Shown here one piece after another: positions 1-6,244 of a stretch of 7,977 nucleotides of DNA. Position 1 is the stretch's first letter, and every line of letters begins with the position of its first letter. The position numbers were made by a program, and so were the translations under genes. This stretch comes from Eubacterium sp. (lineage in GTDB: Bacteria > Bacillota > Clostridia > Oscillospirales > Acutalibacteraceae): NCBI GenBank assembly GCA_029054965.1, contig JAIDEF010000134.1:1-7977 (forward strand), written 5' to 3'. The notes beneath the pieces are model-generated. The model was not told the DNA's origin. It was given only the letters and a program-made list of their open reading frames with translations, and searched no databases.

Positions 1-10
1 AATTTAACAG

Positions 11-85
11 TGGTGACCCGGACGGGAATTGAACCCGTGTTACCGCCGTGAAAGGGCGGTGTCTTAACCTCTTGACCACCGGGCC
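11..85 (-). tRNA. tRNA-Glu (anticodon TTC), CCA encoded
   Basis: Read on the minus strand this folds as a full cloverleaf. The acceptor stem is GGCCCGG against CCGGGTC with one G-U pair. The anticodon stem is CCGCC/GGCGG with loop CTTTCAC, and the anticodon TTC lies at 50-52. The T arm is ACGGG-TTCAATT-CCCGT. The discriminator base is A and the 3' CCA is genomically encoded at 11-13. It sits one base after tRNA-Met and should be processed from the same transcript. Only 10 bases remain to the window edge, so whether more tRNAs follow cannot be seen. Confidence 0.97.
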
Positions 86-86
86 A

Positions 87-163
87 TGGTGGCTTTAACT
101 GGATTCGAACCAGTGACACTGCGGGTATGAACCGCATGCTCTAGCCAACTGAGCTATAAAGCC
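87..163 (-). tRNA. tRNA-Met (anticodon CAT), elongator type
   Basis: The minus strand gives a complete cloverleaf: acceptor GGCTTTA/TAAAGCC, anticodon stem TGCGG/CCGCA with loop TTCATAC (anticodon CAT at 127-129), T arm ACTGG-TTCGAAT-CCAGT, and encoded CCA at 87-89. CAT can mean initiator Met, elongator Met or lysidine-modified Ile2. The fully paired G1-C72 end and the lack of the GGG/CCC anticodon-stem pairs argue against initiator. The TTCATAC loop and the GCTAGAGC D-arm resemble Bacillus elongator tRNA-Met rather than Ile2 (loop CTCATAA). It is the first gene of the minus-strand tRNA operon. Confidence 0.93.
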
Positions 164-184
164 ATATGGATTTGTGCAAGCAAG

Positions 185-213
185 ATTATATCGTATATAA
201 AACAATTTGTCAA
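185..213 (-). promoter_or_regulatory. Sigma-A promoter of the tRNA-Met/tRNA-Glu operon
   Basis: On the minus strand a perfect TTGACA (-35, 213-208) is followed by a 17-base spacer and a perfect TATAAT (-10, 190-185). Transcription would start near 178, about 15 bases before mature tRNA-Met. A fully consensus promoter is what a stable-RNA operon is expected to have. It diverges from the lexA promoter about 50 bp away, across an A/T-tract region (214-240). Confidence 0.88.
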
Positions 214-253
214 CACTTTTTTTCATAGAAATAAAAAAAATAATAAATTCATT

Positions 254-267
254 GATACAAATGTTTG
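254..267 (+). promoter_or_regulatory. Candidate LexA operator (degenerate SOS box)
   Basis: GATAC-AAAT-GTTTG. The Gram-positive SOS box is CGAAC-RNRY-GTTYG. Here the right half and the central RNRY match fully, but the left half matches only at its last two bases (AC). The site overlaps the lexA -35 box, where an autorepressor would block RNA polymerase, and lexA autoregulation is usual in the family. The weak left half keeps this a candidate only. Confidence 0.42.
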
Positions 268-293
268 ACAGGCACCACTTATAATGCTATTAT
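265..293 (+). promoter_or_regulatory. lexA promoter (TTGACA / extended -10)
   Basis: TTGACA at 265-270, a 17-base spacer, and TATTAT at 288-293 preceded by TG at 285-286, making an extended -10. Predicted transcription start is about 300, giving a leader of roughly 50 bases before the lexA ATG. The -35 box overlaps a possible LexA operator at 254-267. Confidence 0.8.
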
Positions 294-349
294 ATAGATA
301 GTATAGCACATATTGATTATAATTAACAGTTAAACTTTATGGAGGGCTT

Positions 350-937
350 ATGAATAATTTATCAAAAACTCAAAATGCTATTTTTGAATATATAAAAAAC
401 AAAATCTCACAAACCGGAGTTGCTCCCTCTGTCAGAGAAATAGCTGCTGCTGTAGGACTTCGCTCTACCTCCTCTGTTCAATATAATCTGAACATTCTGG
501 AGGAGGCAGGCTTCATTAAGCGTGACGCCAATTTAAAACGCACAATCCGTCTTGCAGGCGGTGCTGAAAACATCAGGCACGTTCCTGTTATCGGCACGGT
601 TACTGCAGGTGTGCCTATTCTTGCCACTCAGCAGATTGAGGAATATGTTGCAATCTCAGGAGTAACAGGTGACACACTTTTTGCGCTTCACGTTAAAGGT
701 GATTCAATGATTAATGCAGGCATATTGAATGGTGATATTGTTATTGTTAACCAAACACCTGTGGCAGATAACGGTGAAATCGTTGTTGCACTTATTGATG
801 ACGAGGCAACTGTTAAAAGATTTTATAAGGAAAATAATCATATCAGACTTCAGCCTGAAAATGATAAATACCAGCCTATAATTGTTGACGACTGCACAAT
901 CCTCGGCAAAGTAATAACTCTTATTCGTTCCTATTGA
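350..937 (+). CDS. lexA: LexA, SOS-response repressor and self-cleaving serine peptidase
   Basis: LexA represses DNA-damage genes until RecA filaments trigger its self-cleavage. At 195 aa it is close to the usual length. The N-terminal winged helix-turn-helix (about residues 1-65) has its recognition region in SVREIAAAVGLRSTSSVQ. The scissile Ala86-Gly87 bond lies in the linker (TVTAGVPI). The S24-type latent peptidase domain (about 77-195) has nucleophile Ser119 in KGDSM and general-base Lys156 in ATVKRFY, so it should be cleavage-competent. The ATG is preceded by GGAGGG (341-346). The gene has its own promoter and a possible SOS box for autorepression. It diverges from a tRNA operon, and no strong terminator separates it from mrp 74 bp downstream. 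Confidence 0.96.
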   Translation: MNNLSKTQNAIFEYIKNKISQTGVAPSVREIAAAVGLRSTSSVQYNLNILEEAGFIKRDANLKRTIRLAGGAENIRHVPVIGTVTAGVPILATQQIEEYVAISGVTGDTLFALHVKGDSMINAGILNGDIVIVNQTPVADNGEIVVALIDDEATVKRFYKENNHIRLQPENDKYQPIIVDDCTILGKVITLIRSY

Positions 938-1011
938 TTAATAAGGCTTAATGTGATATATTAAGTAAATTAAAATACTAAATTATAAACATTATATATG
1001 AAGGTGAAATT

Positions 1012-1839
1012 ATGAGTGACTGCAATCACGATTGTTCAAGCTGTAAATCAAACTGCTCGGACAGAAAGCCCGGCAGAGAAGATTTTTTAAAGCCGATGAA
1101 CAAGTATTCTAATATAAAAAAGGTTATCGGAATTGTAAGCGGTAAGGGCGGTGTAGGCAAAAGCCTTGTAACCTGTATGCTGGCATCAAAATGTGCCGCC
1201 GCAGGCTTAAAGGTCGGTGTTCTTGATGCTGACATAACAGGTCCTTCCGTTCCAAAATCCTTTGGTATCAGCTCACGTGCAATGCAGGATGACGAATGCC
1301 TGCTGCCGACTGTTACAGATAACGGGGTAAAAATCATGAGCATAAACCTGCTGCTTGATGATGTTAACTCACCTGTTGTATGGCGCGGTCCTGTTATCAG
1401 CGGTGTTATTGAACAATTCTGGAGCGATGTCCGCTGGGGCGAGCTTGACTACCTTTTTGTGGATATGCCTCCCGGAACAGGCGATGTTGCCTTAACAGTT
1501 TTCCAGAGCCTTCCTGTTGACGGAATTGTTATTGTTTCAACTCCGCAGGATTTAGTTAAAATGATTGTTAACAAGGCTTATAATATGGCAAAAATGATGA
1601 ATGTACCCGTGCTTGGTCTTGTTGAAAATATGAGCTATTATAGCTGTCCCGACTGCGGAAAAAAGATAAATATTTTCGGCAAATCGCAAATTGATGAAAC
1701 TGCAAAAGAGCTTGGTGTTCCTGTAATTGCTAAGCTGCCGATTAATCCGCAAATCAATCAGCTTGTTGATCAGGGCAAAATAAATGAGGCTGAATGCAGT
1801 GAACTTGACGAATTTGTATCTGCTTTAAAAGGTGAATAA
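1012..1839 (+). CDS. Mrp/Nbp35-family P-loop ATPase, Fe-S cluster carrier
   Basis: Cytoplasmic SIMIBI-class ATPase of the Mrp/ApbC/Nbp35 family, which bind and pass on Fe-S clusters to apoproteins. The 275 aa contain a deviant Walker A, GKGGVGKS (44-51, with the signature Lys45), the A' motif LDAD (71-74), Walker B and following residues DMPPGTGD (151-158), and the family CPDC pair (Cys212, Cys215), which in homologues holds a bridging 4Fe-4S cluster between two subunits. An extra N-terminal tail carries Cys4, Cys8, Cys11 and Cys15 (CX3CX2CX3C), analogous to the ferredoxin-like N-terminus of eukaryotic Nbp35. There is no N-terminal MIP18-like domain as in E. coli Mrp. SD AAGGTGA (1001-1007) supports the ATG. 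TTAAGT-N17-TATAAA (961-989) upstream is a weak possible promoter. It leads a tight gene set: the dCMP deaminase gene begins 2 bp after its stop. Confidence 0.92.
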   Translation: MSDCNHDCSSCKSNCSDRKPGREDFLKPMNKYSNIKKVIGIVSGKGGVGKSLVTCMLASKCAAAGLKVGVLDADITGPSVPKSFGISSRAMQDDECLLPTVTDNGVKIMSINLLLDDVNSPVVWRGPVISGVIEQFWSDVRWGELDYLFVDMPPGTGDVALTVFQSLPVDGIVIVSTPQDLVKMIVNKAYNMAKMMNVPVLGLVENMSYYSCPDCGKKINIFGKSQIDETAKELGVPVIAKLPINPQINQLVDQGKINEAECSELDEFVSALKGE

Positions 1840-1841
1840 TT

Positions 1842-2339
1842 ATGGCTAAAAGAGAAGGATATATCAGTTGGGATGAATACTTTATGGGTGTTGCAATTCT
1901 TGCATCACAAAGAAGCAAGGATCCCAGCACACAGGTTGGTGCCTGTATTGTAAATGATGACAATAAAATAATGTCAGTCGGATATAACGGTCTTCCGAGG
2001 GGCTGCAGCGATGATGAATTCCCATGGGAGAGAAAGGCTGATAAAAACAGCAACACAAAATATCCATACGTCTGCCACGCAGAGCTTAATGCTATTTTAA
2101 ATGCAGGAGGAAACAGTCTTAAGGGCTGCCGTATCTATGTGGCACTTTTCCCCTGTAATGAATGTGCAAAGGCAATAATCCAGTGCGGAATAAAAGAGGT
2201 TATTTACATAAGCGATAAATACGCAGAGGATGATTTGGTTAAAGCAAGCAAAAGAATGTTAACCTGTGCAGGCATCACTCTCACTCCGTTTGAGTCAGAT
2301 AAAGCGATAACCATTGATTTCAACAAAGAGGGCATATAA
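1842..2339 (+). CDS. Deoxycytidylate (dCMP) deaminase, ComEB-like
   Basis: Zinc-dependent deaminase converting dCMP to dUMP, the substrate of thymidylate synthase. The 165 aa match the compact family length. The active site is visible: HAE at 79-81 (zinc ligand His79, proton-shuttle Glu81) and PCNEC at 104-108 (zinc ligands Cys105 and Cys108). The early segment TQVGACIVNDDNKIMSVGYNG (residues 30-50, containing GACIV and GYNG) is typical of dCMP deaminases rather than cytidine deaminase or tRNA TadA. Family members are commonly activated by dCTP and inhibited by dTTP; this cannot be read from the sequence. The SD is the GGTGA at 1831-1835 within the end of mrp, and the stop overlaps the next ATG (TAATG), so translation is probably coupled on both sides. 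Confidence 0.93.
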   Translation: MAKREGYISWDEYFMGVAILASQRSKDPSTQVGACIVNDDNKIMSVGYNGLPRGCSDDEFPWERKADKNSNTKYPYVCHAELNAILNAGGNSLKGCRIYVALFPCNECAKAIIQCGIKEVIYISDKYAEDDLVKASKRMLTCAGITLTPFESDKAITIDFNKEGI

Positions 2340-2935
2340 TGGATATTGATATTTATGACTTTGACGGAACTATTGTTCCATTTGACAGCGGCTCACTCTT
2401 CGCCGGCTACTGTCTGCTGCACTATCCTTATTTGATTTTACTGCTGCCAGTTGTCGCTCCTGTTCTCATAATCGCATTAATTTTAATGCTTATGAAAATT
2501 ATCAGCTTTACTGATTTTAAAAAGCTTTGCTTTTTATTTGTTCCGTTTGTTCCTCTTAAAAAGGCTGTCAACGGCTTTTGGGACAAGCACGAAAATGAAG
2601 TACATAATTGGTTTGCAGACAGAAAAAGATATTCTGTTGTAATCAGTGCATCACCCGATTTTCTGCTTGAAGAAATTCAGAAAAGACTGGGCTTTGAAAA
2701 ACTAATCTGCACTAAGCACAGCAGAACATCAGGCGCTATTATCGGCGAAAACTGTCGTGATGAGGAGAAAGTAAAACGGCTTTATCTTGAATTCGGCAAA
2801 AACGAAATCAATGTTATTGATGTATACAGCGATTCACTCAAACACGACGGACCCATTTTTTCTCTGGCAAACGGAAGCTGCTACCATATCGTTAAAAGTG
2901 AAAAGATTTTGTTCAAATATGATGACGTATATTAA
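2339..2935 (+). CDS. Membrane-anchored HAD-superfamily phosphatase, PgpC-like
   Basis: HAD phosphatase of 198 aa. Motif I is DFDGT (nucleophile Asp7, Asp9), motif II is VISAS (Ser103), the motif III lysine is probably Lys144, and motif IV is YSDSLKHDGP (Asp165, Asp170). All catalytic positions are present. Between motifs I and II lies a hydrophobic stretch (about residues 29-55) that looks like a membrane hairpin or single span. This layout, and the YSDSxxxDxP form of motif IV rather than the GDSxxD of phosphoserine phosphatase, recall E. coli phosphatidylglycerophosphatase C, which dephosphorylates phosphatidylglycerol-phosphate. The substrate is inferred only, and another lipid or prenyl phosphate is possible. 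SD AGAGGG (2327-2332) lies inside the dCMP deaminase gene, and the start overlaps its stop by one base. Confidence 0.82.
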   Translation: MDIDIYDFDGTIVPFDSGSLFAGYCLLHYPYLILLLPVVAPVLIIALILMLMKIISFTDFKKLCFLFVPFVPLKKAVNGFWDKHENEVHNWFADRKRYSVVISASPDFLLEEIQKRLGFEKLICTKHSRTSGAIIGENCRDEEKVKRLYLEFGKNEINVIDVYSDSLKHDGPIFSLANGSCYHIVKSEKILFKYDDVY

Positions 2936-2949
2936 TAAGGACTGAGTAA

Positions 2950-4200
2950 ATGAAAAAAATATTACCTTTAATTGCAGTGCTGATTGCAGTTATAATTGCT
3001 TTTGCATTTTCTGTCGACTATAAAAATAAAAAAGCACAGAAAAATCACGCTGACAGTATAATTACCGAAGTAAAAAGTACTGAGCCTAAAAAAAATGAAC
3101 TCATTGCCGAAAATAAGGAAAGCGGTTACAAGCTGTTCTTTGACGGTGAAACTGCAACACTGGTATCTGCCGACAATTTGGAGCTTTCATTTTCAAGCTG
3201 GAAAAAGTCAATTGCCATAGCTGTTCCGGAGCTTTATTATAATGACTTTGACGGTGACGGCAAGAAGGAGCTTATTATCAAAACAGTGGACAGCTCCACT
3301 AAGGTAACAGGTAAAACTGTTTATTCATATGAGCTCTATCTTATTACTCAACAGACTGTTGACGGTGCTGAAAAGCTTCAATATTCAATTGCACGTGAAA
3401 GCACCTGGAAGGATGTTTTCAACAGTGCCATAAAATTTGAAGTAACTCAGCTTAAAACAAAAAAAATTCTTCAGTTCGCAATGAATGACATTAATGAGCA
3501 AATAACCTATGATGAGGAAACAGGCTTAACAGACAACAAATATGTCAGCTACGCATTGGCACTGAGTGATACAAAAAAGCATTATTACACCATTCTGAAG
3601 TATAACCGCGGTCTTGGTGTCTATAATATTTTAGAGGATGGCACAATAACTCTTGATATACAGGTTATTGTAAATTACAATGAATCAAAGGAAAATCACC
3701 ATATCGGAAATATCCATACAGAGATGATGATAAATGAGGGAAAATTCCAGGTAAAGCCAAAAACAATAAGCTTTGAAACACTTGACGAATATAAAGTGTC
3801 CGATCCTCGTGAAACCGCAAAAGAAGACTGGTCTTATACCATCAATAACACAAGCCCTGCATCATCCAGCAACAGCAAGGTAATAAAATCAATTGATGCA
3901 AGCTTTACTGTAAGCACTTCAGCACTTCATTCACAGCAGAGTCTTGCAGGTGAAGCAAGTGATATTAAAAATGCTGATTATATCATTTTCTCGCAAAATG
4001 GAGTATCAATAACTGCGAAAGAGGGCTTCAGCTTTGACAAGACGCAGCTTGACGAAGGCAGATTTTCTATTATGGTAAATGACGGAAAGGATGATATATC
4101 CTATTCTGCTGCTGTCAAAGATGATAAACTGTTTATTTATTTTGATAAAACCTATGACCGTGATAAGCTCGGCAGAGTTCAAATTATTTTCGGCAAATAA
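2950..4200 (+). CDS. Unknown exported or membrane-tethered protein with an FG-GAP-like calcium loop
   Basis: I do not recognise a family for the whole 416-aa protein. The start is MKKILPLIAVLIAVIIAFAF, a charged tip plus hydrophobic helix (about residues 4-20). It acts as an uncleaved anchor or Sec signal; no lipobox Cys is present. A Lys-rich linker follows (about 25-60). Residues 97-111 contain NDFDGDGKKELII, the Asp/Gly-rich loop typical of FG-GAP/VCBS repeats and other calcium loops (Asp99, Asp101, Asp103). The rest is rich in beta-forming residues, with a Ser/Asn-rich break at about 299-312 (TSPASSSNS) separating an N-terminal domain from a C-terminal beta-rich domain (about 313-416). 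The ATG has SD AAGGA (2937-2941). It sits 14 bp after the HAD gene, as the last member of the set. Confidence 0.75.
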   Translation: MKKILPLIAVLIAVIIAFAFSVDYKNKKAQKNHADSIITEVKSTEPKKNELIAENKESGYKLFFDGETATLVSADNLELSFSSWKKSIAIAVPELYYNDFDGDGKKELIIKTVDSSTKVTGKTVYSYELYLITQQTVDGAEKLQYSIARESTWKDVFNSAIKFEVTQLKTKKILQFAMNDINEQITYDEETGLTDNKYVSYALALSDTKKHYYTILKYNRGLGVYNILEDGTITLDIQVIVNYNESKENHHIGNIHTEMMINEGKFQVKPKTISFETLDEYKVSDPRETAKEDWSYTINNTSPASSSNSKVIKSIDASFTVSTSALHSQQSLAGEASDIKNADYIIFSQNGVSITAKEGFSFDKTQLDEGRFSIMVNDGKDDISYSAAVKDDKLFIYFDKTYDRDKLGRVQIIFGK

Positions 4201-4231
4201 TAAACTAATAATAAACACTTTTCTATATTTG

Positions 4232-4260
4232 TTGATTAACTTTTGGCTTTATGCTATAAT
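4232..4260 (+). promoter_or_regulatory. degV promoter (TTGATT / extended TATAAT)
   Basis: TTGATT at 4232-4237, a 17-base spacer, and a perfect TATAAT at 4255-4260 with TG at 4252-4253 (extended -10). The start of transcription is predicted near 4267, giving a leader of about 54 bases. The leader holds a small imperfect inverted repeat (GGAT 4274-4277 against ATCC 4285-4288) of unknown meaning. The promoter separates degV, and probably birA, from the upstream operon. Confidence 0.82.
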
Positions 4261-4307
4261 CTTGTGAAAATCGGGATTAATTATATCCTGTCATAAATTA
4301 CCGTTTT

Positions 4308-4323
4308 AGAGAGTGATATTTTG
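4308..4323 (+). promoter_or_regulatory. Ribosome binding site fixing a TTG start for degV
   Basis: AGAGAGTGAT (4308-4317) pairs partly with the 16S tail through its GTGAT end, three bases before TTG at 4321. The next in-frame ATG (4333) follows an A-run with no SD. Starting at TTG gives MKKVMITADSTCDL, a normal DegV N-terminus. Confidence 0.65.
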
Positions 4324-5172
4324 AAAAAAGTTATGATTACGGCAGATTCAACCTGTGATTTGCCCGATTACCTTATTGAAAAAAATAATATTACAATTTT
4401 GCCTTTATCTATTCTGTTAGGTGATAAATCATATTCAGACGGTGTGGATATTTTCCCCCGTGACATTTATTCCTATGTTAATAAGACAGGGGATTTACCC
4501 AAAACCTCTGCCGTAACACCGGCACAATACAGTGCAGTTTTCAAAGATTTTACCGAACAGGGCAAAGCTGTTGTTCACATCGGTTTAAGCTCTGCCATAT
4601 CATCAAGCTATCAGAATGCCTGTATTGCAGCGGCAGAATTTGAAGATGTTTACTGTATAGATTCAAAGAGCCTTTGTACTGCAATGGGACTTTTAGTCTT
4701 AAAGGCTTGCGACTTCAGAGAAAAGGGCTTTGATGCAAAAAAAATCTATAACCGTGTTAACTCACTTGTGCCAAAGGTAAGCACAACATTTGTTTTGAAC
4801 AATCTTGAATATCTGCATAAAGGCGGCAGATGCTCAGGTGTTGCAAAATTCAGTGCAAATGTGCTTGGTATCAAGCCAAGCATAGCTGTTGATGAAAACG
4901 GCAGACTTGACGTTGCAAAAAAATACAGAGGTAAAATTGATTTGGTCTATAAGCAGTATATCAGTGACAGCTTAAAGGACATCAACAAAATTGACCCTGC
5001 AAGAGTAGTAATAGCCAACAGCGGTGATATAAATCCTGAAATAATCAGCTTTGCAAAGGGTGTAATTGAAGGTAAAAATAAATTTACCGAGGTTATCACA
5101 GCAGATGCCGGCTGTACAATATCATCACACTGCGGTCCCAAAACTTTAGCAATATTCTATATAAAAAAATAA
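4321..5172 (+). CDS. DegV-family fatty-acid-binding protein (FakB type)
   Basis: DegV proteins bind a single fatty acid in a deep pocket. Those that partner with the kinase FakA (then called FakB) present exogenous fatty acids for phosphorylation and phospholipid synthesis. The 283-aa length is standard. Family marks are DSTCDL near the N-terminus (residues 9-14), the KTSAVTP segment (61-67), the serine-rich GLSSAISSSYQN stretch (88-99) near the lipid head-group site, YLHKGGR (164-170) and the C-terminal SSHCGPKTLAIFY (268-280). The N-terminal strand is cytoplasmic in character, with no signal peptide. It starts with TTG. No FakA/DhaK-like gene is in the window, so the partner must be elsewhere; several DegV paralogues per genome are common, and the preferred fatty acid cannot be told. 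Confidence 0.92.
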   Translation: MKKVMITADSTCDLPDYLIEKNNITILPLSILLGDKSYSDGVDIFPRDIYSYVNKTGDLPKTSAVTPAQYSAVFKDFTEQGKAVVHIGLSSAISSSYQNACIAAAEFEDVYCIDSKSLCTAMGLLVLKACDFREKGFDAKKIYNRVNSLVPKVSTTFVLNNLEYLHKGGRCSGVAKFSANVLGIKPSIAVDENGRLDVAKKYRGKIDLVYKQYISDSLKDINKIDPARVVIANSGDINPEIISFAKGVIEGKNKFTEVITADAGCTISSHCGPKTLAIFYIKK

Positions 5173-5177
5173 ATATC

Positions 5178-5207
5178 AGGTGCTTTGAGCAGCAGCTCTC
5201 AGCACCT
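5178..5207 (+). terminator. Hairpin after degV, probable weak terminator
   Basis: AGGTGCT (5178-5184) pairs with AGCACCT (5201-5207). Inside a 2x2 mismatch, GAGC (5187-5190) pairs with GCTC (5195-5198) around the loop AGCA. The tail is TTTATATT rather than a clean T-run, so termination may be partial. No convincing promoter is seen between it and birA, and read-through into birA is plausible. Confidence 0.6.
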
Positions 5208-5221
5208 TTATATTACTGCAA

Positions 5222-5241
5222 TTGTAAACTTATTTTAACAA
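5222..5241 (+). promoter_or_regulatory. BirA-like half-sites just before birA (speculative)
   Basis: TTGTAAACT (5222-5230) matches a BirA operator half-site. Two bases later TTTTAACAA (5233-5241) partly matches the opposing half (consensus GGTTnACAA). Normal operators separate the halves by 14-16 bases, as the bioY site does here, so this compressed arrangement may be fortuitous. It touches the birA SD (AAGGAG, 5240-5245). Confidence 0.22.
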
Positions 5242-5251
5242 GGAGTAAACA

Positions 5252-6196
5252 ATGTTATTAAAGGATGAAATCATTTTTGCACTGTTAAATTCAACAGAAT
5301 ACATCAGCGGAGAGGAGCTTGCAAAAAAATTCGGAAAAAGCCGTGCCGCTGTATGGAAATGCATAAAAAGCCTTATTAGTGAAGGATATGAAATAGATGC
5401 TGTTACAAACAAAGGCTACAGACTCATTGAAAGTGGTAATATAATATCTGCACCAAGTATTAAGCGTTACATAAAAAATGATATTGACGTAATATATTAT
5501 CCTATTGTTGACAGCACCAACAACTGCTGCAAACGCTTGCTTGCCGAAGGTCGAAAAGGAGAGTTTTTGGTTGTTGCCGAACAGCAGAGTGCCGGCAGAG
5601 GAAGACAGGGAAAAAGCTTTTATTCACCATCAGGTACAGGGGTTTATTTCTCACTTGCTTTAAATCCGCTCCTTCCGCTTCAAAATGCTGTAACCGCTAC
5701 TACGGCTGCTGCCGTGGCTGTGTGCAGAGCAATTGAAAAAACAACTGACAAAAAGCCAAAAATCAAATGGGTCAATGACGTTTATCTTGACGGCAAAAAA
5801 ATTTGCGGAATTTTAACAGAAGCAATCACTAATTTTGAAGAGGGTATTGTCAGTAATGTTATTGTCGGTATCGGCATAAATATAAACACAGATAATTTCC
5901 CCAACGAGGTCGAAAATGCAGGCAGTCTTGATGAAAAAATCAACAGAAGTCTTTTGATTGCCGAGGTATGCAACGAGCTTGTTAAAATTGCAAATGGCGA
6001 TATCAAAAGCTTTATTGATTATTACCGCAGTCATTCTCTTGTTATAGGCGAAAAAATCATATTTATTAAGAATGGAGAGGCAACGCCTGCCACAGCAATT
6101 GCTATTGATAAAACAGGCGGGCTTGAGGTTGAGCTTGAAAGCGGTGAACACACAGTTCTCAGAAGCGGTGAAATCAGCATAAGAAAACAACAGTAA
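5252..6196 (+). CDS. birA: BirA, biotin-[acetyl-CoA carboxylase] ligase and biotin repressor
   Basis: Activates biotin with ATP to biotinyl-AMP and transfers it to a lysine of the biotin carboxyl carrier protein; this class also represses biotin genes when loaded. The 314 aa show all three domains. There is an N-terminal winged HTH (about residues 1-60; ISGEELAKKFGKSRAAVWKC). The catalytic core has DSTN (87-90), the biotinyl-AMP loop GRGRQG (115-120), KWVND (172-176), KKICGIL (182-188, with the conserved lysine facing the adenylate) and GIGININ (206-212). A C-terminal SH3-like domain follows (about 265-312). The HTH makes it a bifunctional (group II) BirA, consistent with the operator in front of bioY. 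SD AAGGAG (5240-5245) sits six bases before the ATG. It is 79 bp after degV, co-directional, and ends in a strong terminator. Confidence 0.95.
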   Translation: MLLKDEIIFALLNSTEYISGEELAKKFGKSRAAVWKCIKSLISEGYEIDAVTNKGYRLIESGNIISAPSIKRYIKNDIDVIYYPIVDSTNNCCKRLLAEGRKGEFLVVAEQQSAGRGRQGKSFYSPSGTGVYFSLALNPLLPLQNAVTATTAAAVAVCRAIEKTTDKKPKIKWVNDVYLDGKKICGILTEAITNFEEGIVSNVIVGIGININTDNFPNEVENAGSLDEKINRSLLIAEVCNELVKIANGDIKSFIDYYRSHSLVIGEKIIFIKNGEATPATAIAIDKTGGLEVELESGEHTVLRSGEISIRKQQ

Positions 6197-6201
6197 CAAA
6201 T

Positions 6202-6237
6202 AACAAAACACCATTGTTTCCACAATGGTGTTTTGTT
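6202..6237. terminator. Bidirectional terminator between birA and the GH43 gene
   Basis: A perfect 16-bp stem, 6202-6217 against 6222-6237, closed by the loop TTCC. The GC-containing core (CACCATTG/CAATGGTG) is flanked by an A-rich left arm and a T-rich right arm (TTTTGTTTT), so the structure can end transcripts from either side. birA stops at 6196 and the minus-strand GH43 gene stops at 6245. Confidence 0.92.
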
Positions 6238-6244
6238 TTAGTTA

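Noticed and set aside
947..965. Inverted repeat CTTAAT-N7-ATTAAG after lexA as a terminator
   Set aside because: Only 6 pairs, five of them A-T, and no T-run follows. Too weak to call.
961..989. TTAAGT-N17-TATAAA as an mrp promoter
   Set aside because: The -35 matches consensus at only three of six positions in very AT-rich DNA. It is mentioned under mrp but not called as a feature.
1026..1343. 105-codon minus-strand open frame opposite mrp
   Set aside because: Antisense to the Cys-rich tail and Walker A region of a clear gene; no SD and no protein-like features.
1754..2056. 100-codon minus-strand open frame opposite the mrp/dCMP deaminase junction
   Set aside because: Overlaps two well-supported genes and has no ribosome binding site.
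4261..4320. Riboswitch or structured leader before degV
   Set aside because: The leader is about 54 bases with only a 4-bp stem (4274-4288) and no recognisable aptamer core.
5813..6223. 136-codon open frame on the minus strand inside birA
   Set aside because: It lies fully antisense to well-supported birA motifs, has no SD or recognisable domain, and crosses the terminator stem. It is a compositional shadow.
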